A DNA stretch of 64,000 nt from positions 306,482-370,481 of the forward strand of contig NZ_KB898707.1 of the NCBI RefSeq assembly GCF_000377745.1, given 5' to 3'. Below the pieces are notes generated by a model. The model saw only the letters and a program-made list of their open reading frames with translations, was not told the origin of the DNA and made no database searches. This stretch comes from Gilvimarinus chinensis DSM 19667 (GTDB taxonomy: Bacteria; Pseudomonadota; Gammaproteobacteria; Pseudomonadales; Cellvibrionaceae). Shown in pieces: positions 35,402 to 44,585 of this stretch (position 1 is the first letter of the stretch; every line of letters begins with the position of its first letter). A program made the position numbers and the translations under genes.

Positions 35402-35890
35402 ATGCGACCTGGCCAGATTCTGGTTGCCGATCACGATGGTGTCTTTGTGATTAAAATGTTGGGTGATGTGCGCCTGACATTATGCATCTCTTTCGATAAT
35501 TTTATTGATGATATGTTTGCTCGCAGTGACTTTGCGGGTGTGCTGTTTGACTTATCCGAAGCTGAAGCTATTGATAGTACCACGCTAGGGTTAATGGCTA
35601 AGATATCAATATTAGGAGGCGAGCGAGTCAATTCACGTCCGGTTATCTATTCGACTAACCCCAGTATTAATCGTATTTTAGAAACCATGGGTTTTGCAGA
35701 CATATTCACCATTGTCGATGAATTGCAAAGGCCAGTGCCCGCTGCTCAGCCGCTGAGTGCGACAGAAAATAACGATGAAGAAACGGTCAAAGCAAAAGTT
35801 ATTGAGGCCCACCGGATTCTTATGGGGTTGAACCAGGAGAATCAAAAAACCTTCACCAATTTGATCAATATGTTAGAAGGGGATCAGTAA
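35402..35890 (+). CDS. STAS-domain anti-sigma-factor antagonist (RssC-like)
   Basis: The product of 162 aa has a STAS fold. VLFDLSEAEAIDSTTLGLMAKI carries the conserved D-S-T/S site that is phosphorylated in SpoIIAA-like proteins, and RPVIYSTNPSINRILETMGF is the usual C-terminal strand-helix. A 40-residue helical tail follows. It starts 2 nt after the phosphatase gene, so it is the probable phosphoprotein substrate of that phosphatase. No kinase partner (RsbW-like) lies nearby. Confidence 0.9.
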   Translation: MRPGQILVADHDGVFVIKMLGDVRLTLCISFDNFIDDMFARSDFAGVLFDLSEAEAIDSTTLGLMAKISILGGERVNSRPVIYSTNPSINRILETMGFADIFTIVDELQRPVPAAQPLSATENNDEETVKAKVIEAHRILMGLNQENQKTFTNLINMLEGDQ

Positions 35891-35899
35891 TACGGTGAA

Positions 35900-35917
35900 T
35901 AAGCCCAATTGGGCTTA
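35900..35917. terminator. 18-bp perfect palindrome between convergent genes
   Basis: TAAGCCCAATTGGGCTTA is a perfect palindrome lying between the STAS gene (ends 35890) and terB (its stop codon lies in the right arm). It may act as a bidirectional stop, but there is no T tract, so activity as an intrinsic terminator is uncertain. Confidence 0.4.
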
Positions 35918-36379
35918 CACGGTGGGGTTCTCACGAGCTTGGTTTCGGGCAACCAAGAAATCTGTATGTGATAAATAAATTAACTCAGCCACTCGGCGAA
36001 TTAAGCTCTCTTCGTATTTATCCAAGTCGCCATCGGCATAGGCAATTTGCCACATGGACTTAACCAGCACAAATTTTTCCTCGTGCGAAAAATGGTCATT
36101 CACCAGCTGGGTAAATTGAAATAACGAGGTCGCGTCTTGCTGCCGTTGCTCGGCACGATTTTGCAGCTCGTTCACTTCCGCATCCGAAAGTTGGTAAACC
36201 TCGGCAAGAATTTTTTTAAACGCGGCCAGCTCTGCTTCATCAAACACCCGGTCTGTGGCCGCCACTTCCATTAGTAGAGCTGCAGCGGTCATTTGCCTTT
36301 CGGTGTCGCTAAAGGTGTCCGAGTCGCCGTCTGCCTTAGACAGACGGCTCTCAAAAAAGCGGGCGATGCGATTAAGCAC
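35915..36379 (-). CDS. TerB-family protein
   Basis: The product of 154 aa is all-helical with the TerB pattern. [20 protein letters not shown] has a metal-binding-like Asp/Glu motif, and [26 protein letters not shown] repeats the second copy of the same motif. TerB-fold proteins are linked to tellurite resistance and phage defence, but stand-alone versions like this one have no clear role. The ATG overlaps the 3' end of tal by 8 nt, so translation is likely coupled. Confidence 0.85.
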   Translation of the reverse strand: MLNRIARFFESRLSKADGDSDTFSDTERQMTAAALLMEVAATDRVFDEAELAAFKKILAEVYQLSDAEVNELQNRAEQRQQDATSLFQFTQLVNDHFSHEEKFVLVKSMWQIAYADGDLDKYEESLIRRVAELIYLSHTDFLVARNQARENPTV

Positions 36380-37331
36380 TGGCCAACTCTTTCAGCAGGT
36401 CTTCAAGCTTAACCTGGTCAACAGCGAAATTGCGGATACCTTCAGAAAGTTTCTCGGTGGCCATGGCATCGTCATTCATGCCAAAGCGGAACGAGCTCTC
36501 GGTATCGATCAGCTTGTCGATGCTCTCACCGGTGTTGCTGGGTGACAATACGCGCTCAAGTGAACCGGTATCTTCGTCCAGCTCTTTCAGCAGTTGTGGG
36601 CTGATGGTTAAACGGTCGCAGCCTGCCAGCGCTTCAATCTCGCCGGTGTTGCGGAAGCTTGCACCCATTACCACGGTTTCGTAGTTGTGTTGCTTGTAGT
36701 AGTTGTAGATGTGGCGCACAGATTTTACGCCCGGATCGGTTTCAGAGGTGTAGTCTTCACCGGTGGCTTTTTTGTACCAGTCCAGAATACGGCCTACGAA
36801 AGGCGAAATCAGGAATACCCCGGCGTCAGCACAGGCAGCGGCTTGGTTGAAGCCAAACAGCAGGGTCAGGTTACAGTTGATGCCTTCTTTTTCCAGCTGC
36901 TCTGCAGCGCGAATGCCTTCCCAGGTAGAGGCCAGCTTGATCAATACGCGAGACTTGTCGATGCCATTTTGCTGGTACAAGTCAATCAGGTGATGCGCCT
37001 TTTCGATGCTGGCTTTGGTGTCGAAGCTCAGGCGTGCGTCTACTTCGGTAGAGATACGGCCAGGAACCAGTTTCAGGATTTCACAGCCGATGGCAACGGC
37101 CAGGTGATCGCAGGCGTATTTCAGTTGTTCGTCAGAGCTACCGCCCTCTTTGGCCGCTGCAGCAATGCAGGCGTCCAGCAGTGACTTATAGCCAGGCAGT
37201 TGAGCGGCTTTCAGCAACAGTGACGGGTTGGTCGTGGCGTCTTGTGGTTTGTACAGCTTGATCGCTTCGATGTCACCGGTATCCGCTACCACATCGGTCA
37301 TTTGCTTGAGTTGTTCGAGTTTGGTACTCAC
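36372..37331 (-). CDS. tal: Transaldolase
   Basis: The product of 319 aa is a TalB-type transaldolase. It has [16 protein letters not shown] at the start, [20 protein letters not shown], the Schiff-base Lys in [19 protein letters not shown] and [18 protein letters not shown]. It shuttles a dihydroxyacetone unit between sugar phosphates in the non-oxidative pentose phosphate pathway. The downstream TerB gene overlaps its end. Confidence 0.97.
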   Translation of the reverse strand: MSTKLEQLKQMTDVVADTGDIEAIKLYKPQDATTNPSLLLKAAQLPGYKSLLDACIAAAAKEGGSSDEQLKYACDHLAVAIGCEILKLVPGRISTEVDARLSFDTKASIEKAHHLIDLYQQNGIDKSRVLIKLASTWEGIRAAEQLEKEGINCNLTLLFGFNQAAACADAGVFLISPFVGRILDWYKKATGEDYTSETDPGVKSVRHIYNYYKQHNYETVVMGASFRNTGEIEALAGCDRLTISPQLLKELDEDTGSLERVLSPSNTGESIDKLIDTESSFRFGMNDDAMATEKLSEGIRNFAVDQVKLEDLLKELASA

Positions 37332-37526
37332 AATTTGGCTCCTAAATAGTGTATTAAAGTACTACTAGCGTGCGGCCGTTCCGGTTGCTCTCTGAATGGA
37401 GCATGTTTTTTGCGCCCGGCAGTTAGGGCCTGATGCCAGACCCTGCTGGGGTGCCGTATGGCCTTTGCGTTGCTCGCTAGATGGCCCCGCTGCTACCCCA
37501 AAACCTCAGAGGCGGTATTGTAAACG

Positions 37527-38543
37527 CTATTGGGAGTGGGGCAAAGCGTGGTTTTCACCTTCCACCGCCGCTAAGGCACGTGATACCACTTCTATACCCG
37601 CGCCTTTTTTGTGGGCATTTTCGCTGATAATTCGACGGAATTGTCTGGCTCCTGGCAACCCCTGATAGAGCCCGAGAATATGGCGGGTCATTTGATTGAG
37701 TCGGGTACCATGCTCCAGCTCTGTTTGCATGTAGCGTATAAATGCCTGCATAACCTCCAGGCGACTTGGTATGGGGCTGTCTTTACCGTAAATCAGTGAA
37801 TCTACCCCGGCAAGCAGGTAGGGGTTGGCATACACTTCCCGGCCAAGCATTACGCCATCGACTTGCTGGAGCAGTGTTTGGCTTTGCTCTAAATGGGTGA
37901 TGCCGCCATTTACGATAATTTCTAAGTCAGGGCGCTCGTGTTTTATACGTGCTACCAGTTCGTAGTTTAATGGGGGAATGTCTCGATTTTGCTTTGGGCT
38001 AAGGCCTTGCAACCAAGCCTTGCGGGCATGGACTATAAAGGTTTTACAGCCACTTTGGGCTACGATGTCAATAAAATTTAGCAGCCCATCGTAGTCCTCC
38101 ATGTCGTCAATACCGATACGGTGCTTAATGGTAACAGGGATCTTGACGCGCTCAATCATGGCGCTCATGCAGTCACGAACCAGTGTCGGCTCTGCCATAA
38201 GGCAGGCACCTATACGCCCATTCTGCACTCTATCCGACGGGCAGCCACAATTGAGGTTCACTTCATTGTAACCCCAGGTTTGTGCCAGATCGGCGCAGGT
38301 GGCGAGGGCGTTTGGATCGGAGCCTCCTAGCTGCAATGCCAAGGGTTGCTCCGCACGGTGGAAGCGTAAAAAGCGTTCTTGATCGCCGTGAATCAGGGCT
38401 CCAGTGGTAACCATTTCGCTGTAGAGCACCGCCTGTTGACTGAGTAAGCGCCAAAAATACCTACAATGGCGATCGCTCCAATCCATCATCGGGGCGCAGG
38501 TGAAGCGTCGGTCGATCGAGTGGGGAGAGTTTACGTCCTGCAA
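37527..38543 (-). CDS. dusA: tRNA-dihydrouridine(20/20a) synthase DusA
   Basis: The product of 338 aa has the DusA-specific N-terminus RRFTCAPMMDWSDRHCRYFW and the FMN-binding TIM-barrel. The catalytic Cys is in NLNCGCPSDRVQNGRIGACL; KHRIGIDD and FIVHARKAWLQGLSPKQN are also typical of DusA. It reduces U20/U20a in tRNA D loops. The most upstream start is a TTG at 38543. No better start is visible before the conserved part, so it is used here with some doubt. tal begins about 195 bp downstream on the same strand. Confidence 0.94.
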   Translation of the reverse strand: MQDVNSPHSIDRRFTCAPMMDWSDRHCRYFWRLLSQQAVLYSEMVTTGALIHGDQERFLRFHRAEQPLALQLGGSDPNALATCADLAQTWGYNEVNLNCGCPSDRVQNGRIGACLMAEPTLVRDCMSAMIERVKIPVTIKHRIGIDDMEDYDGLLNFIDIVAQSGCKTFIVHARKAWLQGLSPKQNRDIPPLNYELVARIKHERPDLEIIVNGGITHLEQSQTLLQQVDGVMLGREVYANPYLLAGVDSLIYGKDSPIPSRLEVMQAFIRYMQTELEHGTRLNQMTRHILGLYQGLPGARQFRRIISENAHKKGAGIEVVSRALAAVEGENHALPHSQ

Positions 38544-38652
38544 AGGGGCAGCTGACCTCTTGATCTGAAAAGTTGTTTATTTTAGCGCTAATCGGCGTCT
38601 AAGGACAAAGCCAAGACTTATGACTTTGGTCTCAATTGAGCTCGGGTTGCGG

Positions 38653-38681
38653 CTTAAATGCACAATTGCGGCGTGTATAAT
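38653..38681 (+). promoter_or_regulatory. Candidate promoter of the DUF481 gene
   Basis: TATAAT (38676-38681) is 17 bp downstream of a weak CTTAAA (38653-38658), about 37 bp before the ATG. The -10 is perfect and the -35 poor. Confidence 0.45.
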
Positions 38682-38717
38682 AGCGCCCAACAACACCATC
38701 GATGGATAGGAGATGCT

Positions 38718-39491
38718 ATGAAAACCCTTTATACCAGCGCCGCAATCACTGTTTTATTGGCCAGTGCGGGTAGTGCTATGGCGCAGGATGACATTGAAGA
38801 GGTGAAAACCTGGGAAGTTGCCGCCGAACTTGGGGCCATCAGCACCAGCGGGAATACAGAAACCACCTCTGTCAATGGTCGCATTGACGCTACTCAAAAC
38901 CTGGATAACTGGAAAAACGAGTTTGTTGCGTCGGTTTTATACAAAGAAGACCAAATTGAAAAAGAGTCGGGCGATAAAGTCACTGAAACTACGGCCGAGA
39001 AATACTTTGGTTCAGCAAAGTCTTCTTACCTTTTTGACGATGAGTTCAGCAGTTTATTTGGTTTTGTATCCCATACCCACGACGAGTTTGGTTCGTACCG
39101 TGATTACACCGTAGCATCGGTGGGTTATGGTGCTCGGTTTATCAACAATGAGACTCTGACCCTGGATGGCGAAATCGGCCCCGGTTATTTTTGGGGTGAC
39201 AAGGTCGAGGACGAAGCAAATGACATTATTGTCAGCGAAGAAGGCTTTATGGTGCGTGTTGGTGGAGAGCTGAATTGGAAAATTACCGAAAACGCCACCT
39301 TTAACCAAAAATTGGCTGCTGAAGCGGCCGATGCCAACACTCGGTATTTGAGCGACACCTCTTTGAGCACCAAAATCAGTGACAGAATGCAAATGAAGGT
39401 GGGTTATACCGTCAATCACGATACTGATGTTGCCGAAGATAAAGAAGGCACGGACACCACAACTTACATAAACCTGGTCTACAATTTTTAA
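38718..39491 (+). CDS. DUF481 (YdiY-type) outer-membrane beta-barrel protein
   Basis: From the ATG at 38718 (AGGAGA upstream) the product is 257 aa with a clear signal peptide (cleavage AMA-QD). The mature start reads WEVAAELGAISTSGNTETTSVNGR, a typical DUF481 first strand (xGxxxTSGNTxT). Alternating strands continue to a terminal Phe (YINLVYNF). Acid-inducible YdiY of E. coli belongs here, but the function is not known. It is monocistronic and converges with the GST-like gene. Confidence 0.9.
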   Translation: MKTLYTSAAITVLLASAGSAMAQDDIEEVKTWEVAAELGAISTSGNTETTSVNGRIDATQNLDNWKNEFVASVLYKEDQIEKESGDKVTETTAEKYFGSAKSSYLFDDEFSSLFGFVSHTHDEFGSYRDYTVASVGYGARFINNETLTLDGEIGPGYFWGDKVEDEANDIIVSEEGFMVRVGGELNWKITENATFNQKLAAEAADANTRYLSDTSLSTKISDRMQMKVGYTVNHDTDVAEDKEGTDTTTYINLVYNF

Positions 39492-39504
39492 CGTCTAGGT
39501 TTAG

Positions 39505-40206
39505 CTATCCGGGTTGTACCGCACAAACCTCCAGCGCCCGTCTGTAAGCCGGGCGCTGGATGCACAGTGCCTGCCAGCGATTTACGGCGGTAAAGAGGTG
39601 AAGCTCGAGAAGATCGTCCGCCTCATAGAACCTGCTTAGGCAGTCCACCCAGGGCACGATTGCCATATCAACTATGCTGTAACTCTCGCCCAGCATATAA
39701 TCGTGGCGGCTTAAATGCTTGTCCAACACGGCCAGTAGGCGGCGGGTTTCTTGACGGTAGCGTTCCAGCGGGTAAGGGTGATCGCATTGATCCTTGGCGT
39801 ACTTATAAAAGTGGCCAAATTGTCCAAACATCGGGCCGATATGCCCTGCTTGAAAAAACAGCCACTGGTCGCAGGCGCTTTTACCCGCTTTATCCAGCGG
39901 CGTATAGTCGCCGGTTTTTTCGCTCAGATATTTCAATATCGCACAGGATTCCATCAAATTGATGGAATGGTGGTCCGGGCCATTGGGGTCAATAAGCGCG
40001 GGAATTTTGCTGTTTGGGTTGATGACTTTAAACGCCTCTTCGTGCTGTTCGCCCTCTAAGATGTTAATTACATGGGGCTCGTAAGGCAGGTGCATTTCTT
40101 CCAGCGCTAAGGCGACTTTTATGCCGTTAGGGGTGTTCATGGAGTACAGCTGGATACGTTCAGGAAATTGCGCCGGCCAGCGCTCTTTAACGAGGTGTAA
40201 CTGCAT
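39505..40206 (-). CDS. Glutathione transferase-like protein (YfcG/YghU, Nu-class-like)
   Basis: The product of 233 aa begins MQLHLVKERWPAQFPERIQLY. The N-terminal thioredoxin-fold region has YSMNTPNGIKVALALEEMHLPYE (Thr-Pro-Asn-Gly, as in YfcG), INPNSKIPALIDPNGPDH with the cis-Pro, and MESCAILKYLSEKTG. The helical C-terminal domain has SIVDMAIVPWVDCL. Such proteins have disulfide-reductase activity. GGAGG 7 nt before the ATG at 40206 fixes the start; the frame is open to 40236. It is divergent from moaC. Confidence 0.9.
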   Translation of the reverse strand: MQLHLVKERWPAQFPERIQLYSMNTPNGIKVALALEEMHLPYEPHVINILEGEQHEEAFKVINPNSKIPALIDPNGPDHHSINLMESCAILKYLSEKTGDYTPLDKAGKSACDQWLFFQAGHIGPMFGQFGHFYKYAKDQCDHPYPLERYRQETRRLLAVLDKHLSRHDYMLGESYSIVDMAIVPWVDCLSRFYEADDLLELHLFTAVNRWQALCIQRPAYRRALEVCAVQPG

Positions 40207-40236
40207 GGCATCCTCCGCAGAAGAAGGTAGATACAA

Positions 40237-40716
40237 ATGACTCTAACACATTGCGACAGCAGCGGCGCTGCCAGTATGGTGGATATTGCCGATAAGCCAG
40301 TCACAACCCGCGAAGCCCGGGCTGCAGCCCGGGTTACAATGTCGGCCTCAACCCTGCAAGCGATCGAAGAGAACGGGTTAAAGAAAGGGGATGTACTGGC
40401 CACGGCGCGTATTGCCGGAATCCAGGCCGCGAAAAAATGCAGTGATCTTATTCCTCTTTGTCATCCTCTGGCGCTATCAAAGGTCGCGGTGGAGTTTGCG
40501 CTGGATAAAAACGCCAATGCGGTCAATATTGAGGCTTACTGCAAATTGGCAGGGCGCACGGGCGTGGAAATGGAAGCGCTAACCGCCGCCAGTGTTGCCG
40601 CATTAACCGTTATTGATATGTGCAAAGCGCTGGATATGGGAATGGTGATTGATGGCGTATGCCTGTTGGAGAAGTCCGGCGGTCGACGTGGCCACTATGT
40701 GCGGGAGAATACATGA
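40237..40716 (+). CDS. moaC: Cyclic pyranopterin monophosphate synthase MoaC
   Basis: The product of 159 aa has [20 protein letters not shown] and [20 protein letters not shown] with catalytic-type His/Cys, then [24 protein letters not shown]. It forms cyclic pyranopterin monophosphate from the MoaA product in molybdenum cofactor synthesis. Its stop overlaps the moaD ATG (ATGA). moaA is not adjacent. Confidence 0.97.
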   Translation: MTLTHCDSSGAASMVDIADKPVTTREARAAARVTMSASTLQAIEENGLKKGDVLATARIAGIQAAKKCSDLIPLCHPLALSKVAVEFALDKNANAVNIEAYCKLAGRTGVEMEALTAASVAALTVIDMCKALDMGMVIDGVCLLEKSGGRRGHYVRENT

Positions 40717-40967
40717 TTCGGGTGTTATTTTTTGCCCAGTTGCGCGAATCTTTAGGGTGCGATGAGCTAAACCTGGACTATCCGGCTGCCGGATCCTTTA
40801 CGGTAGAGAACTTAATGAAGCAGTTACAGGGTCGCGGTGAGCTATGGCGCTCAGCATTCGTCGAGACTAAGGTGCTGGTGGCGATTAATCAGCAAATGGT
40901 GAAGCCACAGTCCGTCATTTCCGATGGTGATGAGGTTGCTTTCTTTCCACCGGTAACCGGGGGCTGA
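40713..40967 (+). CDS. moaD: Molybdopterin synthase sulfur carrier MoaD
   Basis: The ATG at 40713 overlaps the moaC stop. The 84-aa product has the ubiquitin-like fold of MoaD and ends in [11 protein letters not shown], with the C-terminal Gly-Gly that becomes a thiocarboxylate. It is the small subunit of molybdopterin synthase and pairs with MoaE directly downstream. Confidence 0.96.
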   Translation: MIRVLFFAQLRESLGCDELNLDYPAAGSFTVENLMKQLQGRGELWRSAFVETKVLVAINQQMVKPQSVISDGDEVAFFPPVTGG

Positions 40968-40971
40968 GAAG

Positions 40972-41427
40972 ATGCAGTGTGTTCGGGTTCAGCAGGAAGA
41001 TTTTAACGTGGCAGACGAGTACCACGCGTTACTGGACGCCGCTCCTACAGCCGGTGGTGTTGTGCAGTTCATTGGCTGTGTCCGGCCGGATTACAGTGAG
41101 GACCCAGTGCAGGCCTTAGAGCTTGAGCACTACCCGGCCATGACGCAAAACGCACTTGAGAGCTTAGTCGCCACTGCCTGTGCTCGTTGGCCATTACTGG
41201 CGGCTCGTGTAATACATCGCGTGGGGAAAATCAGTGTCGGTGAGCAAATTGTGTGGGTTGCCGTGGCAGCAGCGCATCGCGATGAGGCGTTTCAAGGTGC
41301 CCGGTTTTTGATCGACAAATTAAAAACAACGGCGCCTTTTTGGAAAAAAGAGTTTCGCCAAAGTGGCTCCGTTGCCTGGGTAAATGCAAAAGCCACTGAC
41401 GATCAGGCTGCCAGTGGCTGGGATTAG
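40972..41427 (+). CDS. moaE: Molybdopterin synthase catalytic subunit MoaE
   Basis: The product of 151 aa contains GGVVQFIGCVRP, LELEHYPAMTQNALESL, HRVGKISVGEQIVWVAVAAAHR and DKLKTTAPFWKKE with the active-site lysines. It converts cPMP to molybdopterin using MoaD thiocarboxylate. It is 4 nt after moaD. Confidence 0.97.
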   Translation: MQCVRVQQEDFNVADEYHALLDAAPTAGGVVQFIGCVRPDYSEDPVQALELEHYPAMTQNALESLVATACARWPLLAARVIHRVGKISVGEQIVWVAVAAAHRDEAFQGARFLIDKLKTTAPFWKKEFRQSGSVAWVNAKATDDQAASGWD

Positions 41428-41503
41428 GTACTTTTCAGGCGCTCCCTGCTAAAGCGCTTACTCCTTAGTTGCTTACCTTCGCCCATAACGTTAGGTGGCG
41501 CGA

Positions 41504-41860
41504 CTACTCTAACGCTTCATCAATGGAGTCGGCGGCATCTTTGCTGGTTTTTTTGGTTTTTTCCCAGCCGTCCTTACTCATCTCTTTGACTTTTTCGGCG
41601 CCGTCAGCGGTGGCATCTTTCGTATCTTCCCAGGCTTCACCTGCCGCGTCGGCAGTATCTTCGGCTAAATCATCGGCCTTTTCGCCCAGCTCGCGGGCCT
41701 TGTCAGCGGCGGCACTGGCGGCTGCCTTGGCTGTCTGCTTGGCGCTTTCATAGGTTTGTTTGGCTGACTGCTCCAATTCAGAGTCAGGTTCGCCTTCAGG
41801 GCTGCACGCACTGAGGCAAAACAGCATTGCTACGCTGGCAAAGATAATAAGGTTTTTCAT
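41504..41860 (-). CDS. Small helical lipoprotein
   Basis: The product of 118 aa has a lipoprotein signal with lipobox LSAC (Cys19). The rest is a long amphipathic, alanine/lysine/aspartate-rich helix with 11-residue-like periodicity (AKQTAKAAASAAADKARELG; DKAxEKxKE pattern), similar to LEA-type or apolipoprotein-like repeats. The function is unknown; an envelope or stress-protection role is only a guess. GAGGAC precedes the ATG. Confidence 0.8.
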   Translation of the reverse strand: MKNLIIFASVAMLFCLSACSPEGEPDSELEQSAKQTYESAKQTAKAAASAAADKARELGEKADDLAEDTADAAGEAWEDTKDATADGAEKVKEMSKDGWEKTKKTSKDAADSIDEALE

Positions 41861-42045
41861 GCAATGTCCTCTTCAGTAAAACCGCTTGTTGTTATCAGTC
41901 TCTGTCCCGAACCACCAGAGGGTGATTCTAGTGTATGCCATTCTGTTACCAGGCGCTGCGATTTATTGAGGCGAGGTGCGGTAAAGGGGTAACTTGGTTA
42001 CAATACCCGCCATTACCTCAGTGTCTCCCCCAAACAGGTTTTATA

Positions 42046-42246
42046 ATGTCTTTTGAGCAATTTGAAAGTTGGTCGCTGGTGCTTGGTATCGGCGGGTTAA
42101 TTGCGTTTATGGTATTTATTGTCTGGGATTTGGCAAAAAAGTCTAAAGCGGGGCGGTTCGGCACTTTTATTTTGTTCTTAGCCCTAGGCTTGGGGCTGCT
42201 GGGTTTTGTAATCAAGACCGTTCTGGTTGAAGTGATGATGAAATAG
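42046..42246 (+). CDS. Small two-helix membrane protein (DUF2788-like)
   Basis: The product from the ATG at 42046 is 66 aa: MSFEQFESWSLVLGIGG, a transmembrane segment, the basic loop DLAKKSKAGRFG, and a second transmembrane segment. The layout resembles DUF2788 proteins found in Pseudomonas relatives, of unknown function. It ends 16 nt before the hybrid kinase gene and may be co-transcribed. Confidence 0.65.
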   Translation: MSFEQFESWSLVLGIGGLIAFMVFIVWDLAKKSKAGRFGTFILFLALGLGLLGFVIKTVLVEVMMK

Positions 42247-42262
42247 CCGTTGAGGCGCCACT

Positions 42263-44506
42263 ATGATAGACCTGTTTATCGCTACCTCTAAAGTACAAAA
42301 AGACCGCCAGGTAATGCATGATACCGATGCGCGAGTCGCCAAATACAGTCGCCGCGGCCTGGTGCTTAATTTTATCGTTTTTGCTTTGAGTTTGGCATTT
42401 GGCGACTTCTTTTATCGAGAAACTAATCTGGCCGTGGTGCTGGTAACCGGCCTTCTGTTAGTGACGTTATTGCGAAGTTATTACTTATTTCGCTTCGAAG
42501 CGTTGTACGCCCGCGCTCCGAAGCGGTGGCGAACCCAGTATTTTCTGGCTTCCTTTTTCGGTGCGATTTGGTGGAGTGTTATTCTCGTCAGCCTCACCTG
42601 GGTGCTGGGAATGCGCGAAGAAACCTTGATTATGTGGCTGTATACCGTGGTGTTCTATTCGTCGGTTGCCAACGTTTTTGCGCCCTACATTCGTTTTCTG
42701 AAAATTTATTTGTTTATCGGCATGATACCCGCTGCGGTAACCGCCATGCTTTTAGCTACGGTAGAAGGTTACTTGTACGCCGCGATCATGGTGTTGTTTT
42801 ATATGATGCTGGTCCATCAGGCACGGGTTACCGGTGCCGGTTATTGGGATCGTTTGGAGGCAAACCATGTTCTCCATGAGCGTGCCCGTGGACTGGAGCA
42901 CGAGCAGAAAAACTCGCGCGCGGCCATTGAGCTTAAAAATGAATTTCTGATCAATCTAGGTCATGAGTTTCGCGCTTCGTTGAATGATATTTTGGGTACG
43001 CTCTCGTTGGTTGACGAGGCGGATTTGTCCGATCGCCAGCGTGATTTACTTAAAATGGCTTCTAAAGCCGGTGAGCGCCAATTGGACTTGGTCAATAACG
43101 TGGTGGATTTTTCCAAGATCACAACCAAGTCGCTTGAGTTAGACGAATCGGTTTTTGATTTGCGTCGTTTGGTGGCAAAGCTGGTGCGTGACTTTTCGTC
43201 CGAGGCTCACCAACAAGGGGTAGAGTTGAATTATTTGCTCGATGCTGATTTGCCTGCCAGGGTGAAGGGAGATGCGGCTCGTCTTCGCCAAGTTACGGCG
43301 ACCTTGCTAGGGCACGCGATCAAATTTTCTGTGACAGGCAATGTGTTTGTCGAGGTAACTTACGGAGACCATCAGAGCAACGACGGTGAGCTGCAAATTG
43401 TGATTGCAGACAGTCATTACCATCGAACAGATGAAGCCAAGGCAGAAATGGATGAAACCCGGTTGTCGGAAGCTGAACAAACCGGTCGGGTGGGTATTGG
43501 TCTGTCGATCAGTAAAGGCTTGGCGGAGTGTATGGGGGGCAGTGTGCATTTGCTGAAATCACCCTCCGGTGGCAACCGTTTGGTTATCAATGTGCAGCTG
43601 CAAACCATCAGTCACCATGGCAAGCCATTGGGTGCTGATCAGAAACTGCGAGGCAAACGATTACTTTTGGTCGATTTACCCGATCGTGTGGCTCTGAGCC
43701 TGGTGGACGAGTTAGGTAACTGGGGCGTTCTTGGGCAGACCGTGTATGGTTATGAACAAGCGGTAAGCCGACTAAAAAGCTGTAATGAAGAAGGCGAGCC
43801 CATTGATTTGGTGCTGATTTACAACCGCCTGAATAGCTTTAACGCGTTGGCGCTTTCGAAAGAGTTGGCCACCGAAGAATCCACTGCTGAGTTGCGCCAG
43901 GTTATTGCCATGAGTGTGCTTCAGCGCGATACCGAAGAAGTGCAAGAGCATTTGGCCAAATACACTCAGGTCAGCTGCCTGGAAAAGCCCATCATGTATA
44001 GGCAGTTGTACGAAGCTCTGTGTCAGCGGTTGATGTGTGGCAGTTGCGAGGTTGAGCCCGTGCCATCACCGTCTGAACCGGTAGTTCCCGTGAGTGATGG
44101 GCCTGGGGTGGCAAGAGTGCTGGTCGTGGAGGACCATCGAGTTAATCAGATGGTGGCCTCGGGGATGCTTAAAAAACTGGGTTGCTACGTACAGCTGGTA
44201 AATTCTGGCCCTGAGGCGGTCGCAATTTTAGAAAAAGAGCGCTTTGATTTGGTGCTGCTTGATAGCGAGTTACCAGAAGACTCAGGCGTGCGGGCCGTGC
44301 AAAATATTCGCGAACATGAAAAGGCGACCAACAGCCGGCGAAGGGTGCCAGTGATTGCCATGATTCCTCCCTTGACCGAGGGACAGCTTAGCGAATTATT
44401 TACCGCAGGTTTTGATGATCAACTGGCTAAACCCTTGCGCTACGAAGCACTTGAAGGTCGTTTGCAACGATGGTTGGATTTAGCAGAGAGCGGCGAAAAA
44501 GAATAA
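42263..44506 (+). CDS. Hybrid histidine kinase-like protein with degenerate ATPase and C-terminal receiver
   Basis: The product of 747 aa has about six transmembrane segments (residues 32-190) and a HisKA dimerisation domain with His234 in NLGHEFRASLNDILG. A HATPase_c-like region (about 335-460) is followed by a first, receiver-like region around 480-590 that lacks an obvious Asp pocket. A second receiver (about 615-740) starts VARVLVVEDHRVNQM, with Asp in LVLLDSELPEDSG and Lys in DDQLAKPLR. In the ATPase the N box reads TLLGHAIKF, with His where Asn is needed. The G1 box is ADSHYH rather than DxGxG; only GIGLSI (G2) remains. The protein may therefore not be an active kinase. A terminator follows. 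Confidence 0.85.
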   Translation: MIDLFIATSKVQKDRQVMHDTDARVAKYSRRGLVLNFIVFALSLAFGDFFYRETNLAVVLVTGLLLVTLLRSYYLFRFEALYARAPKRWRTQYFLASFFGAIWWSVILVSLTWVLGMREETLIMWLYTVVFYSSVANVFAPYIRFLKIYLFIGMIPAAVTAMLLATVEGYLYAAIMVLFYMMLVHQARVTGAGYWDRLEANHVLHERARGLEHEQKNSRAAIELKNEFLINLGHEFRASLNDILGTLSLVDEADLSDRQRDLLKMASKAGERQLDLVNNVVDFSKITTKSLELDESVFDLRRLVAKLVRDFSSEAHQQGVELNYLLDADLPARVKGDAARLRQVTATLLGHAIKFSVTGNVFVEVTYGDHQSNDGELQIVIADSHYHRTDEAKAEMDETRLSEAEQTGRVGIGLSISKGLAECMGGSVHLLKSPSGGNRLVINVQLQTISHHGKPLGADQKLRGKRLLLVDLPDRVALSLVDELGNWGVLGQTVYGYEQAVSRLKSCNEEGEPIDLVLIYNRLNSFNALALSKELATEESTAELRQVIAMSVLQRDTEEVQEHLAKYTQVSCLEKPIMYRQLYEALCQRLMCGSCEVEPVPSPSEPVVPVSDGPGVARVLVVEDHRVNQMVASGMLKKLGCYVQLVNSGPEAVAILEKERFDLVLLDSELPEDSGVRAVQNIREHEKATNSRRRVPVIAMIPPLTEGQLSELFTAGFDDQLAKPLRYEALEGRLQRWLDLAESGEKE

Positions 44507-44542
44507 GACATGCTCGGGTGAGTTTAAAAGAGGTTGGTAAGG

Positions 44543-44583
44543 GCACCGCATAAGCTGACTTACGGCGGTGCTTTAGTTCTTTC
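44543..44583 (+). terminator. Intrinsic terminator of the hybrid kinase gene
   Basis: Stem GCACCGC/GCGGTGC (44543-44549 and 44565-44571) extends inward through ATAAG/CTTA around a small loop, followed by TTTAGTTCTTTCTTTT. It lies between the kinase stop and the convergent xthA stop. Confidence 0.8.
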
Positions 44584-44585
44584 TT

